Positions 24,274 to 36,854 of a stretch of 64,000 bases of DNA are shown piece by piece. Below the pieces are notes generated by a model. That model saw only the letters and a list, made by a program, of their open reading frames with translations, was not told the DNA's origin and ran no database searches. The DNA is from Antilocapra americana (taxonomy: Eukaryota > Chordata > Mammalia > Artiodactyla > Antilocapridae), in the NCBI GenBank assembly GCA_007570785.1, contig ML664161.1, positions 43,313,643-43,377,642 on the forward strand. The letters run 5' to 3'. The translations under genes and the position numbers were made by a program. Within the stretch, counting starts at the first letter, position 1. Each line of letters opens with the position of its first letter.

Positions 24274-27200
24274 GAAAAAGAGAGACCAATCTGAACTGGC
24301 TGAAAGTATGAATCATGGAATATTTTAATGTGATTTGAACTGACGTTTCAAAGTGTTCACAGGTAGATTCGGAAACACTGATATCAATAAATAAGAATTG
24401 TCAGTAGCATATAAAGTATGAGTATTTTTCAATATTTTAAGTTTTCATTTTTCTCTCCTATAAGTTAAACATGGGTCTCCTCCCTCCCTCCCAACAGTTT
24501 AACAGTATTAGTTTACTTCGAAATCCTATTTTCAGAGATTAGGAAAAAGATAAATTTCAACAAAATACCTATCCCAACTATCACAGATTGTGAATTACAG
24601 TCATTTCTTCTTTAGGGGAAAGGGAAAAAGGATAATCAGAAGTTATTAATACATTTCTGAATGCTTAGGTTAACATAAATAGCTTTATAGTTTTTTAATG
24701 TTTTTCTAATATTCAGTAAGGTAAGAGTCCTATTCAAAATCTGGGAAAAAATTAGAAGTCCAGAGAGATTTTCTAACTTGACTATACTTTTGCTTCCATC
24801 CCTATGATGCAGTTAATTACCAAGACTCTCCCATCTTATCCTAAAAAATGTGTTATTTCTTTACTTCTCAACGTTATCATGTTAGTTCCATTGCTTGCAG
24901 AAATCAAGGGAGGGAAATGGAATGGATCAGAGACTTAACAAATAAAATGATCAAAAATGGATTTCTGGGTAACCTCTTCAAAAATAAAAACCCTTGCAAT
25001 AAAAAAGCATAAATGTCACACTGTGTTGTACAATAATATCTGGAAGTCTGATTTCTTGCAGTTCAGACTTCTGAATTACAATCCTGCACAAAGAAATAAA
25101 TAAGATCTTCAAACATCAAAATGAGTGTCCCAAAGTTTCCAACCAAACCCTTACAGGTAATATTGTCTCTATAGCACTCATTTATCTGATTTTCCAATCC
25201 AAAGCAGAGTAGAAAATATACCTACCGTAAAAGGTAAGATGGAGATGACTCTTAAAAACTGGGACAGTGACACCAATGAGCTATGGCCATGGATGGTGGG
25301 CCGCAGTTCCTGTGGCCATTAGACTGAACAGTGAGAGAAAGGGCTGATTCTCAAGAGAAATAGAAACGTATTTCTGAAAAACAGGAGTAATGGGCCTTTG
25401 CAAAGATGACCCTGTATTATAAGAAGAAATAAATGGAAACAGCCTACTATGTTTAAGAAAACAGGGATACATAAAATTTTTCTATTTTTAAAAAAAGTGT
25501 AACGTATTTTATTGCTTAAAGAGGCAAGTTTGTGTCATTAAAAAATATACATATGAACATTTTATTCCCCAGTATAGCTTTTTTTGTTTTTCTTTTTTCA
25601 ATTTAGAAAAAAAATAGATATGATTTTGTAGTGACATTAAAAACCAATCTAGCCAAAACTACGCGACAAACACCTTACAAGAAAGGATATTTATTCTTGA
25701 ATTTTTTTTTTTTTAGTCTAAATGTCTTAAAATAAAGATGTCCTCTGTCATTGATCTTAGTTACATAATGCATGTTGTCATCTGGAGTAAGGCAGAGTTT
25801 CTCATGTTTAGCTGGTTTACTTTGTAATGCGTCATTCTAAGTGGCCAAAGCCGTGGTGCAGGAAGTTGTGTGTGTGTGTTTTCATTGCTTATGCAACTTC
25901 CAAGCAGAGAATGTTCTTGAGACCAGATGGTAAAGAGCAGTCAACTACAAGTTCTCTTCTCCAGATGTATTGATGTTTCATGTCTTCTTGAAGCCAGTTC
26001 AAATACATTTGTAAATTCAAGTCCTAACTTTTAGTAACTCTTTCGCTTCTGCTAGCCCCTATTTCAACTGACCAAGAATTGAGTTAGAGTGCTGATTACA
26101 GGCTCTCTGCAGCCAGCTGTACCATAGAGTGGCAATGCCATGGCCACATAATTCAGCCGGGTAAAAGTTCCTCACCTGTGCTTTTGCACGTATCTGGTCG
26201 CTGAACTACAATGAGAGCTACGTGTTTATGTTTATGGGACCAAACCTCTTTTCAACTTGATTCTTTCCAAGAGTGCACTTTGTAAAAGACAATTAAAAAA
26301 ATTCTTTTACCCACTGTTTCTACTTGGCGTGTAGGGTTTTTTCTTCTTCTTTTTTTTTAATCTGCTCAGCAATTTGAGAGTTTGCTTGGAACACAGATGA
26401 GTTAAGAGAAAAAGCTGTTTTTCAAAAAATGTCTCTAGTGAGTAAAAATGAAGATACTATATCTGAATGAATGTGAAAAGTTGTCCCCTTGTATATTTTT
26501 AAAGCTTCCCAAACCATCCCCAGTTCTCAGCCAAGTGCAACCTACCCAGATTGTCTTCAGGAAAGTAGCAATTCACAGAGATTTGCAGTTACCCATATAT
26601 CAAACCGCACTCCCTCTCCAGTCCCTGCTCACAGCTCCACCATTTTAGAATGTGGTGAGATATGCCAGAGCCCTACCATCTGTTTAATGGGCTAATTATG
26701 TTTACCACATGCCTACTTCACAGGAATACCATGGGTGAGGTTGCCAAACATCATACAAATATATATGTTTGTATATATAGATATAAAAATATACACATAA
26801 ATAAAATCATATACATGTATAACAGCATCCAGCATTCCTTAGCTTCATTCAGTCTTTTACTATCAGAATATATCATGGCCCATCACTTAAGCTCAGCTAG
26901 GTGCTGGCAGAGTTTATCATAGTGAGTGGTGTGGCCATTGGACTGAGGGGGTCTAGGGGGAGATGAAATTCAGATTTTATACACACACCCCTGTCTTTGC
27001 CTTTTTACTCTATGTCCCACTTTCTTTCTAATTAAGATCTTGATATTTTAGCTTCATAATTAATGCAATCGAACTTCATGACACTGTGCATTGCTGTATC
27101 CAGTGTCTTAACTCTTGAGAAAGAATATCTTCCACTTTATTTAAAAAAATAAAAGGTCAGGCAATTCTAAAAAAAAAAAAAAAAAGTCCTTTCTGTACAA

Positions 27201-28440
27201 GATACAACCTTTCTTTACAAGGCTACAACTGTTACTTTATGTACTACAGCTTCTATATCCTACCTCTTCTTAAAGCTAGCTTTCTTTCTCCTCTTATGAG
27301 GCCCCTGCAACTCTAAAACTTTTTTCTTTGGTGTTCTCTGAGAACTTCTTAGATATGTGTTTTCAGTGACTCCAGTTATTATAAGGGCTAATTACTGATT
27401 GCTAGCCATGAAAATTATTCCTGAGTCCCAAGTTAAGTTGCTTCTTTAAAATGGGGCTTGAGCTAGGTGGGTCTTGAAAGATGGGGAGAATTTTGAGCAG
27501 TAAAGTGAGGCAGAGAAAGGGCATTCTAGGTGAAGGGAATCAAACAGCAAAAGAACAGGACACAGATGGAAAAGAACGAGTCATGAGTAACTGGAGTGCC
27601 TAGGCAGGATATGATATAAGCTCCAGGTATTGGGTTTTCTGAGTGACTCCTTTGTCTATGTAAAGCCAGCTCGGCAAGCTCTGGGCCTTCTTGGCTTCAA
27701 GGATGCAGTGGCCTGAGAAATATTGGGGAAAATATCCACGTCTGTACAACAGACCATAAACCCAATATGTAGCATTCCCTGTAATGAAAAAGAATAACAA
27801 CATATGAAATTATCACTGATAAAACATTTTATTTAGTCTTTTCTAGGATATGGGAGTGTTTTTTTAAAGCTTTCCCCCCGTTAGAATATTTTCTTATATT
27901 CCCTTCACTGAAGTAAATTATTCAAACAGAGCTGTTTTATTTGTTTGTTTTTGTTTTTGCAGCTTTATGCTTACCAGGGATTTCATAAACAAGTTGGAAG
28001 AGAAAAAACAGCCAGGACATAAACATAGAAATAACCCAATCTGATAAGCTTGCATGAGCATGAGTGAGGGCCTGTGACTAGGATGGGTGTGTTTTTATGG
28101 TAGGCGTGTGAATCTGATATGAGAAGAAACAGTGATATGGAAAGAAAGGGGGAGTTGTTTCCTTATCATTTTCTCATGTATATAAGGCAAAATGACTTGA
28201 AAATTTACTGTGTGACTTCTAGAACCCAGAAACCTAAAACTGAATGCAAACCACATAGGCACAGATCAGGGAAACACAACCTTAAACTGTTTAGCAAAAT
28301 GAGAGGAAGGGGTAATTACTTTGTCATCTTTCCTTACTTTAAAATCATCAGATATGAAAGGAATCTCAGAAACCATCAGATCCAGAACTCCTGTCTTATG
28401 CAAGTGAAAGTTAGATTCAAGAGAAGTTTGATGACTTGTT
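24274..28440. other. Unique AT-rich non-coding stretch
   Basis: No gene is supported. The stretch is AT-rich with several homopolymer A/T runs (for example near 25,698 and 27,170) and an AT-rich block at 26,755-26,830. Around 27,430-27,600 there is an old-repeat-like, purine-rich segment (AGAGAAAGGGCATTCTAGG type) that may be LINE2-derived, but the match is weak. Confidence 0.4.
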
Positions 28441-28449
28441 TCATCTAAG

Positions 28450-28590
28450 TGAGTGAATGAGTGAGTGATAACTGCTCAATCGTGTCTGACTGTTTGTGAC
28501 CCCATGGACTTTAGCCTGCCAGGCTCCTCTGTCCATGGAATTCTCCAGGCAAGAATATTGGAGTGGGTTGCCATTTCCTTCTCCAGTGTC
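28450..28590 (-). mobile_element. Truncated Bov-tA/Bov-A SINE
   Basis: Only the Bov-A portion is present, in antisense (GTGTCTGACTGTTTGTGACC through CCATTTCCTTCTCCAG). The tRNA-derived head is missing. Flanking TCATCTAAG (28,441-28,449) and TTATCTAAG (28,591-28,599) are a nine-base target-site duplication with one mismatch. The truncation therefore probably occurred at insertion rather than by later deletion. Confidence 0.88.
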
Positions 28591-28800
28591 TTATCTAAGG
28601 CACTTGACAAACATGACGGGGGACCCACATCATCTGATATAGATGATATAGTCAGGTGCCTTCCAACTAAATGGGCCATCATTTCTTCAGTTTCTATGCA
28701 GTCATTTTGGAGAATTCTAACTTTGCCCTACCCACCATCCTCATTTTGTGTATCATGCTTATCAATGAGCTCCTAAATTAATTGCTTTGAAGTTGGTTTT

Positions 28801-29137
28801 GTTTATTTCTTTATACTTGGCTGTGCTGGGTCTGAGTTGCTGCTCAAGGGCTTTCTCTAGTTGCAGAAGCTTCTCTTCATCGCGATATGTGGGTTTCTTA
28901 TTGCTGTGGCTTCTCTTGTCTCGGAGCACGGGCTCTAGGGCACGTGGGCTTCAGCAGTTGGGGCAGGAGAGCTCAGTAGTTGTGGCCCGCCGGCTCTAGA
29001 GCACTGGCTCAGTAGTTGTGGTGCACAGACAGGCTTAGTTGCTCTGCAGCAGGTGGGATCTTCCCAGAGCAGGGATCCAACTCACGGCCTCTGCATTGTC
29101 AGGCACATTCTTAACCACTGGACCACCAGGGAAGCAC
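28801..29137 (-). mobile_element. Older tRNA-derived artiodactyl SINE (CHR type)
   Basis: The antisense body has the characteristic 'GTAGTTGTGGC/GCACGTGGGCTTCAG' composition. Its right end, CTTAACCACTGGACCACCAG, is the reverse complement of a tRNA-Glu-like head. Body sequence and length differ from Bov-tA. The CHR family of cetacea, hippopotamus and ruminants is the best fit from memory. Direct repeats TGAAGTTGGTTTT (28,788-28,800) and TGAAGTTGATTTT (29,138-29,150) differ at one base and bound the element. The subfamily is not assigned. Confidence 0.8.
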
Positions 29138-29216
29138 TGAAGTTGATTTTAAAATAATAAATTACTGGATTCTTAGAAATGGTTCTAAAATGTAAGATAG
29201 GTTCTCAGAAGTATTC

Positions 29217-29436
29217 CGGGATTGCCAGGTGACAGTTGTGGTAAAGAGCCCCCTTGCCAATGCAGAAGATATAGGAGACGCAGGTTTGATCCCTGGGTTA
29301 GAAAGATCCCCAGAGGAGAAAATGGCAACCCACTTCAGTATTCCTGCCTGGAGAATCCCATGGACAGAGGAGCCTGGCAGGTTACAGTCCATAGGGTCAC
29401 AAAGAGTTGGACGTGACTGAAGTGACTTAGCATGTA
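29217..29436 (+). mobile_element. Bov-tA SINE with 11-bp target-site duplication
   Basis: The tRNA-like head carries a B-box-like GGTTTGATCCC (29,284-29,294), followed by a complete Bov-A body. Perfect repeats CAGAAGTATTC at 29,206-29,216 and 29,437-29,447 flank the element. Confidence 0.96.
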
Positions 29437-29641
29437 CAGAAGTATTCTGAGTATTCTACAAACACAGAGAAGCTCACAACATAAATATAGATGCCTCTTC
29501 TTAAAAAAAAAATTATTCCTGTAAAAATGGGATGACCATATTATTAGGTGTTTGAAGGTTAGTAGAATTCTAGGTATTTGTTGGAATGCATAAATAGGTC
29601 AAACCAGATCTGCTTAGGTATCCCCTCTGAATTGTCCCTGA

Positions 29642-29849
29642 TAGTGGTAGCTTAGTTCTTAAATCACGTCCAACTCTTGCAACCCCATGGACTGTAGCCC
29701 TTCTGGCTCATTTGTCCATGGGATTTCCCAGGTAAGAATGCTGGAATGGGTTACTACTTCCTTCTCCAAGGTATCTTCCCACCCAGGGATCAAACCCACA
29801 TCTCCTGCATTGCAGGTGGATTCTTTACCACTGAGTCAGCAGGGATTCC
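29642..29849 (-). mobile_element. Bov-tA SINE, minus strand, 15-bp target-site duplication
   Basis: An antisense Bov-A body is followed by an antisense tRNA-like head ending TTCTTTACCACTGAGTCAGC. Perfect direct repeats CTGAATTGTCCCTGA at 29,627-29,641 and 29,850-29,864 define the boundaries. Confidence 0.97.
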
Positions 29850-32158
29850 CTGAATTGTCCCTGAAATGTTCTTAAACTGATGTACTTTTGTAAGGAAGCT
29901 CTTCCCACTGCCATCACTATCACCAGTTCCTTCTCTCCTCTGCGTGGCCAATTACTACATACTGATTGCCTATCAGGTTTAAAAAAAAAATGCTATACTT
30001 GGTATTTTACTGATATTTTGTTCAGTATTAAAAGAGAAAGAACACAATGAGAGTCTAGCATAGCCCAGCTCCCTTCTATGAATTAAAAGTCCATCACTGA
30101 CAATAGGCATTCAATAAATGCTTATTGAAAGGGGGGGAAAGCATCCATCTTTTCTCTATGAAAAAAAATCTCTGGGTCATTTGAAAATATTACCTCTCAA
30201 CTTCTGATACAGTGTCATGTGGTTTGTTGTACTGCATATGGTTATGATCTGCTTGTCAGCCACAATCCAGAATACTCTTACTATTGCAACGCAAAATAAT
30301 ATAACAATCCCCTCTTACATGTTAAATGTGTCTGGCCCACCAAGTCCTAATTCGAGTGCCAAACACATCACTGTGAACAGCGCCCCGAAATTTCCGGTGA
30401 GTGTAATCACTTCACAGTTTTGTAGAAAAGCCTGGCTTTTGAGGCCAAGAAAAGGAGAAGAGGCAAACCACCTGCCTTCCAGAAACAGGAATCATTCAAC
30501 AGTACATTCACAGTAGGTGGAGGGAAAGCCTCACCTGAAAGAAACTGTGGGGTCTCATGGCTGTTTATATTAAAACATCTAGTCCACCAACATACCAGCT
30601 CTAAGAGCAATTTAATCCACAAAGTGAATGAAGTAAGAGTCTAGCCCCATCGTTTACCTTTCACTGCTGTTATGTGGGGGTGATTTAATGGTCAAGACCC
30701 CTGCTTTCTGCATTTGGATATTCATGAGAAAAATCTAGAACTCATTTCCTGCAGAAACCATATCCACATGGCACATAGCAAAGACTACTAGGCAGCAGTC
30801 GTTAGAGGTTTTGTATCCACTCCCACCAGGTTTGCAGGCAGCGACAATGGGACCTTAGTCATCTTCCTTCCTCCTCCTCTCTTCTTGTTTATTGTTTTTC
30901 TTTCTCTTCTTCCCTCCTCTTATTCAAATATCTTTTGCTTATGGATATGGGACGTATTCCAAAAGGAAATAGGCGGAGTAAATCCTCTTTTGAGGGCACA
31001 CACAGTCATCCTGACACATAACTATACCCATACGCCTTTTATATTCCTAAACAGCTGAAGAGAATACAGAACAACCCAGGTGCTGGTCCTCTAAGTGGCT
31101 GTGTCCTAGGGCATTCTTTGGTTTGAAATAGCCAAGCTCACTGCTTCACGTTATTGAACAATCAAAACAGAGAAGAAGGTTTTCCTTCTGTGGGCCTAGC
31201 CCAGATGAGTGACTGGATGTAGCCTGTCGATGATTTTCCAAGAAGTCCTCCCTTGGTCCACTTTCTCTGATATCTAGAGCTATTGGGCTCTTGGGAATGC
31301 ATACTCCAAAAATATAGCCTGAAATGATTGTTCTTAAGATGATCATGATAAGGAAATGGAGACATGCATGATACAAATTTAGATTATTTTTTCTCATACA
31401 CTTTTTAGCTTGCTATCTAGAGTCTTTTTTTTTTTCCTCAATCAAATGAATGTTTTAAAGGAAAACTTACATTTGTAATATTTGAGTCATTCTTTTCAGC
31501 CTGTCCTCTTATTTTGCTTTTTGATGATCATCTTAATGGGAGGTGGAGTGGGAGCCATGTATGAAAAGACCTCATCTTGACCTACAAGGCAGAGATTATG
31601 TTCATGGGAAAAACACAAGTCTTCAGATGCGAGATTCTCCATCCCAAAGACAGTGGCTCAGGGAATAGCACCGGACAAGGCATTGCCTGCAGAGTGGGAT
31701 GCTGCAGCCATGTTTTCAGTTGCTTTTCATGCTCAGGAATTTTGGATAATGACTATAGCAGGAACCTCTGAGATATCTTTCTCTGGTCACACAAAAAGGA
31801 GAGGAGAAAAAGTCCTGGGAAGATTAAACCTACCTGCTGTAAGCTTATTTCAAATTCAATAAAACTTCTCCTTCCTAGCCCCTGCACTCCCTCCCGTCTT
31901 TGGAGTCTGGGGGTTTTATACAGTCATAGAATGCTAGAGGAGGTGTGTTTGGATTCCTTGCTGTTTCATATACTTTAAAGAAGAATGCTTGATTCTTATA
32001 GTCTATAAAACTTACTTTAGTTAAACATGTTGGTCATCAGGTCCTGTAATGCATGATTATTCAATATTTTTTAAAATCCTCCGAAGTCAGTTGTGCTCTT
32101 CCCTTTTTCCCTCTGCCTCCTCCCTGCCCGCCTCACTTTACTGTGAGACACTGGGAGT

Positions 32159-32161
<3 letters not shown>

Positions 32162-32211
<50 letters not shown>
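32162..32211. repeat. (GT)n microsatellite, about 25 units
   Basis: A perfect GT run of about 50 bp, the longest dinucleotide repeat in the window. Perfect runs of this length are usually highly polymorphic. The apparent Val-Cys repeat open frame across it is an artefact. Confidence 0.97.
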
Positions 32212-32212
<1 letters not shown>

Positions 32213-32934
32213 TGGGAGGAAGACAGACTCTCTACCTGTAAATGGCTTGCTATTATTAGACATTCAGTTATCAGGGGTTATGTAAGACAACGAAGCACTG
32301 TTTTTTAACAGAGACATGATTCATGCTGCTTGTAGTAACAGTAACCACCTCCAAACGAGACGGAAACCAGATGCAGACAAAGGCTGGAGAAATCGATGCC
32401 GACTCAGTACAGCCACTCTGCTGATACCCTCTGTCTTTCAGTCAGAGCACTTAGGTTATCCAGAGGGGCGGCTCCTGCTCTTTTTGGGTCTATTCTGCCT
32501 CCTGGGGCTGCCAGGTGAAGTCACTTGGGATGAAGCTGTGTGTGCAGGAGAAAACTGGGCCTGGGGAGGGGAGGTCTGACCGCCTTCCCCTGCTTCCTGT
32601 GCTGTCCTCCCCGGGTCTCCCCGGTGTTTCAGATACACCTGGAGGAGCAGTGGTTGTCACCTACAGGGTGGCTCAGAATTCTCTGTGGCTTCTACTCAGC
32701 AAAGCTAGAACTTGAACGTTTGGCTCACGTACTCAAGTTAACTTCACTTCGGTGACACTGTGCAGCTCCCTGGAAGGGGAGGGGTTTGAGCCTCTGCCAG
32801 GGCTCTATTACAGCTTATCCCCAAACCTGAGTGGAAGTGGACTGGCTGTATGTGTGGACACACACAGAGGCCCTTCCATAATCCCTCCAGTGGCCATTCT
32901 TTGAGACTATGTTGACTCCATAGTTCACAGAATG

Positions 32935-33195
32935 CAAAGCACTTCAGTGTACATCAGCTTATTTTAGCTCACAACTGGGAGACAGGCCTTGCACACCTTA
33001 TTAATCAATATCATTTTACAGGTGAAAGATTTCATGCTAGAAGGTAACGTCATTCATTATTTCCTCGTTCATGATTTTATAAGACTCAGAAAAGTTAGTG
33101 ACTTCACCAAGATCACACAACTAGTACTTATCAGATCCAGGAAGACAAGGTATTTCTGATTCCCCACTAGTGCTCTACTTCTCAGATTCACCACA
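32935..33195 (-). repeat. MIR SINE relic
   Basis: Antisense MIR blocks occur in order: AGCACTTCAGTGTACATC, ATATCATTTTACAGGTGAAAG, and GTGACTTCACCAAGATCACA with CAACTAGTA following. The core is strongly diverged. Confidence 0.65.
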
Positions 33196-35751
33196 AAGCT
33201 TGTTGGCAGCCATGGACATTTTGGGTGATAAAAGAGGATTTTCTACTGAAAATCACGTTTTCTAGATTAAACTCTACTGCTCATTAGCTGGGCAACTTTA
33301 CCTTCCCTCCCCAGCCCCAGTCTTTTTCTCATCTATGTTAACTCATGGTGGGGAGAATTCACTTTTAAAAAGTGTCCATGGAAGTACCACATAAGCTTTG
33401 ATATGTCTAAATCAATGCAAAGATTGCCAATAGTATCCCCTTGTCTCCACCACGTGTGACAACAAGAGAAAGATGTAGAGATCTCAGATTTCAGTAGAAT
33501 ATAAAGGTTAACTATTTTTACCACAAAAAGAAGAAATTAAGATACTGTACTGCAGAAACTGCCCATGGTTCTCAGATGGCAATACCCTTGGCCTGGTGGC
33601 CTAGGACACATTCAAAAGTCAGGTTACCCTTCATTTTCACTCTCAAATGTGTAAATCATCCAGAATGTTAACTCTGAACAGGGGCATGATAGGAAAATAG
33701 CTAAGCCATTTAGCTTCACCAACCCAGTAATCTCCCACAATAAAAATTCCAGTTTTAAAAATGCTTATTATTGATTATTGCTACTAATACTCTTATACAT
33801 TGTTATGAATTTTAATGAAGAACCAACACAGAATTTTCTATTATAGCATTTTTACCTTTATCCTACTATTTTCATACTTTATGTAATACAATCTGTACCT
33901 ATTTTGAAGTAAGCCTAAGTAAAACATTCTCATTTATAGTTTTTAATTAGACCTTTGGTTTGCATACTACTTTTTATCCAGAAAGATAGCAAAATATTTC
34001 ACAAGCTGTACCTTAATGAAATGCATTTTCTCCTCTACTGAAACATGAAAATCATAAGTTGCTCCAGTTTTAAGGGAGAGAGATATACTCTGTTTCTCTC
34101 ATGATCAAACTCCCTGACTAGGCATCAAGAGAACAAATTTCTAGTCCTAGCCTCACTGCAAGCTCACTATTAGGGAATCCATTAAGTCCTAACTGCAGAT
34201 AACATCTAATTTGAAAAACTCAAAGCTCCTTAATATCTGGTTATTGCACACATACCTGAGACTTCAAACCTGCTCAGCTGCCCATGTGATGGGGGCAGTA
34301 AAAGAGCTTTATGGGAATGCCCCGGTTCACTGGGGTTACATGTTGTGCTGGTGGCAGCCAGACTGTCTTGACATCTTCAGTGCAATGTGTCTTGAGATTG
34401 ACCTGAAGAATTCGAGATTGGAAGCCGCCTGGAAGGCAGGAGCATCTTGCAAGTGATTACCACCCTGCAGAATGGCATACTCTGTATTCCAGTGCTGTGA
34501 CAAGGAGCAGTGATAATCCTCTCATGAGACTGACTTTCTTCTGTAGAAAAAAGACGGTTGTTTTTGTATCACCATGATACAATGATTGTGAATAATTATT
34601 GCATCACTGGTAGGAAGGCATTCATTCCACTGGTTTTGGATTGTTTTAGCTTTCTCTCCATTTACTGTCAGTTAATGCATGGTCTCATCTTTACCTAAGG
34701 ACAGAGCTGCCTATGCTCTTCTAGATCTGGTCTTCATCTCCCCGAAGCATACAAGTTTCTATTTATGGAGGTGATGATGGCAATAATGAATGGTGTTTCT
34801 TCCCCACAAGGTGGTGGTACATTCACCTGGGCCTTTAGCATATTAAATTGTCTCCATAGCTACAGAAATCAACTATCTACCTAATATGCCCCAGTGTTAA
34901 CTATTTCTGTTCCTGACCACTATTAATATGATTATAACCCCCTAGTATTGCAACAAAGGGTGACCCTGGGTGCAGGAATTTCTGTAATGTGTAAACCAAG
35001 GTCCATGTCCTGGAGAATTTGCCTTCTTACCAAGTGATAGAGGAAACAGGGGTTAAACTATAACCATTTACCTAAGTGTTATGTGAGTAGCAGAGGTCAA
35101 CATGGGCTGAAGCAGTTTTCATAAGATACATGATTTGATATGGGCCTTGGAAGAAGGAAAGGTCTAGATGAGAAAAAGGTCACAGAGGCCTTGCCAACAG
35201 CCAAAATGGTATGTTCAGGGGCTCAGAGATACGAACGTGCTTAGTCTTTCTGACATTCTGTAAGTTAACTAGGCTAAACCAAATGGAGTATTAAAGGACA
35301 GGAAATCTGAGAGGGCTTATTTGATATAGATTCAGTGAACTAACATACCCAGGCTAATGGGTTTAGAACCAGGAGAAATCTACTAAAGCATCTTTCCTCT
35401 AAGCATATTCTAAAGTTACTAAATGTACCATTAGAAAACTGGGGAGTAAGGGGTGGGTCTGCAATCCTATAAGTTTGGACAATGTGCATTTTGAGTTTAT
35501 AAGAGAGGCATATAGTATTCAGTGTTTCCTGTATTTGTTTGACTAAAGGACTTTTTTGAGGTTCATCTTGAAGTTCTAGTGTTCTATAATATACAGTGAG
35601 ATATATAATATATAGTGAGATATACCACCTGAAAAGATTTTGAAGGGCAAGAGCAGATGACAGAGAAAAGCATTATATCTTATGATCAATTTAGTACTAT
35701 TGTGGATGAATATGTCTTTAAGTACAGAGAAAAATAACATTGATGGGACCA

Positions 35752-35957
35752 AATGAGTGAGTGAAAGTTTCTCAGTCATGCCCAACTGTTTTACAACCCC
35801 ATGGACTGTAGCCCACCAGGCTCCTCTGTGTATGGGAATTCCTAGGCAAGAATACTGGAGTGGGTTGCCATTGCTTTCTCTAGGGGATCTTCCTGATCCA
35901 GGGATTGAACCAGTGTCTCCTTCATTGAAGGCAGATTCTGAGCTACCAGGGAAGCCC
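35752..35957 (-). mobile_element. Bov-tA SINE, minus strand
   Basis: An antisense Bov-A body (CCATGGACTGTAGCCCACCA) is followed by an antisense tRNA-like head ending CTACCAGGGAAGCCC. No clean target-site duplication is visible. A 186-codon minus-strand frame and a 127-codon plus-strand frame pass through this SINE into flanking DNA. They are judged spurious. Confidence 0.93.
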
Positions 35958-36854
35958 AAAGGGAAGGAGAGGATGACCTCCAAGATAGGAGGAGATTGTA
36001 GAAAAAGGTATCCATATATCTTAAAGAAACAACATGAGAAAACTTCAAAGACATTGGAGATGGAAGTGAGAGCTTGTGAGCTTACCACACTAGACGGTTT
36101 ATTTCCTCTTACTAATGTAGGCGGGGAGATCATCAACTGAAAAAGAGAAAGAAGAATGAGACTTAATAAAGTAAAACATATGAGGAAAAATTACTGTATG
36201 CTTGTACTTAGAAGCAACACTAAGCAGGAGTGAAGTTACAGATGGTGTACACATGTAGAGTTTTGAACTGAGAGTGGCAGGGAATCATGAGTGGTGATAT
36301 GGATTCGTGATTGAATAACATAAGAAGAGGCCCTGTACATAGAAAATTAGGGGAGCAAGGAAATCTGGAGAGTTACTGAGAACAGTGTTGAAATTGTTGA
36401 TTGTGGGGTAAGGTCAGAATGAACAGACATTTAGTGAAGTCAGCAGGAGCCTACTAATGGACCAGGTGAAAAGCAGAGTTTCTTTCGGCATTAAGGAAGG
36501 GAAGTTCTCAAGCTAAAGCTGGAACATTTGAGGTCGAATGGGAGGCCTCAGAAGAATCATTGGGAATGAGAATGAGGGCCAAAAAGTAGCTAGAAAAATG
36601 ATGATAAAGATTTGCTGAACAAAAAATGGGGAATGGGTTTGGATTGATGTATTAATCAAAGTAAGGAAGGAAAACATAAATCAAGTAGAGAAGGTTTTGG
36701 AAAAGGTTACAAAAAGATTTAAGGTGGCAATAGTGAACTATGATGGAGAATCTAAAACCATAAGTCTATGATGAGGACCTCAAATGAACAGCAGTGGAAT
36801 GAAAGCAGGAGACCAGCTGTTTAGCAATCACAAGCTTGGTGTAGGTTAAGCCCC
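35958..36854. other. Purine-rich non-coding stretch
   Basis: No gene is recognised. The plus strand is purine-biased, with GAAG/GGAA-rich text resembling decayed LINE2-type sequence (about 36,400-36,800). I cannot assign it firmly. Confidence 0.35.

Larger units (their letters stand above)
29865..35751. other. Unique non-coding DNA with a GT microsatellite and a MIR relic
   Basis: No gene is supported. The stretch holds a long GT microsatellite (32,162) and a MIR relic at about 32,935-33,195. A GC-richer patch at 32,400-32,760 has overlapping open frames on both strands. Its CTCTGTCTTTCAG motif (32,427-32,440 area) could be read as a splice acceptor but has no convincing exon after it. Around 34,990-35,250 there is a weak old-LINE-like segment. 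Confidence 0.4.

Noticed and set aside
29284..29294. B-box-like motifs suggesting tRNA genes
   Set aside because: They lie in the tRNA-derived heads of Bov-tA SINEs. No cloverleaf with intact acceptor and anticodon stems is present.
32049..32285. Open frame with a Val-Cys repeat
   Set aside because: Produced by the GT microsatellite, which has no stops in that frame.
32400..32580. Possible exon after a CTCTGTCTTTCAG acceptor-like site
   Set aside because: No matching donor at a sensible distance, frames open on both strands, and no protein resemblance.
35576..36136. 186-codon minus-strand open frame
   Set aside because: It runs through the Bov-tA SINE at 35,752-35,957 and both flanks. The middle encodes typical SINE-derived text, so it is not a gene.
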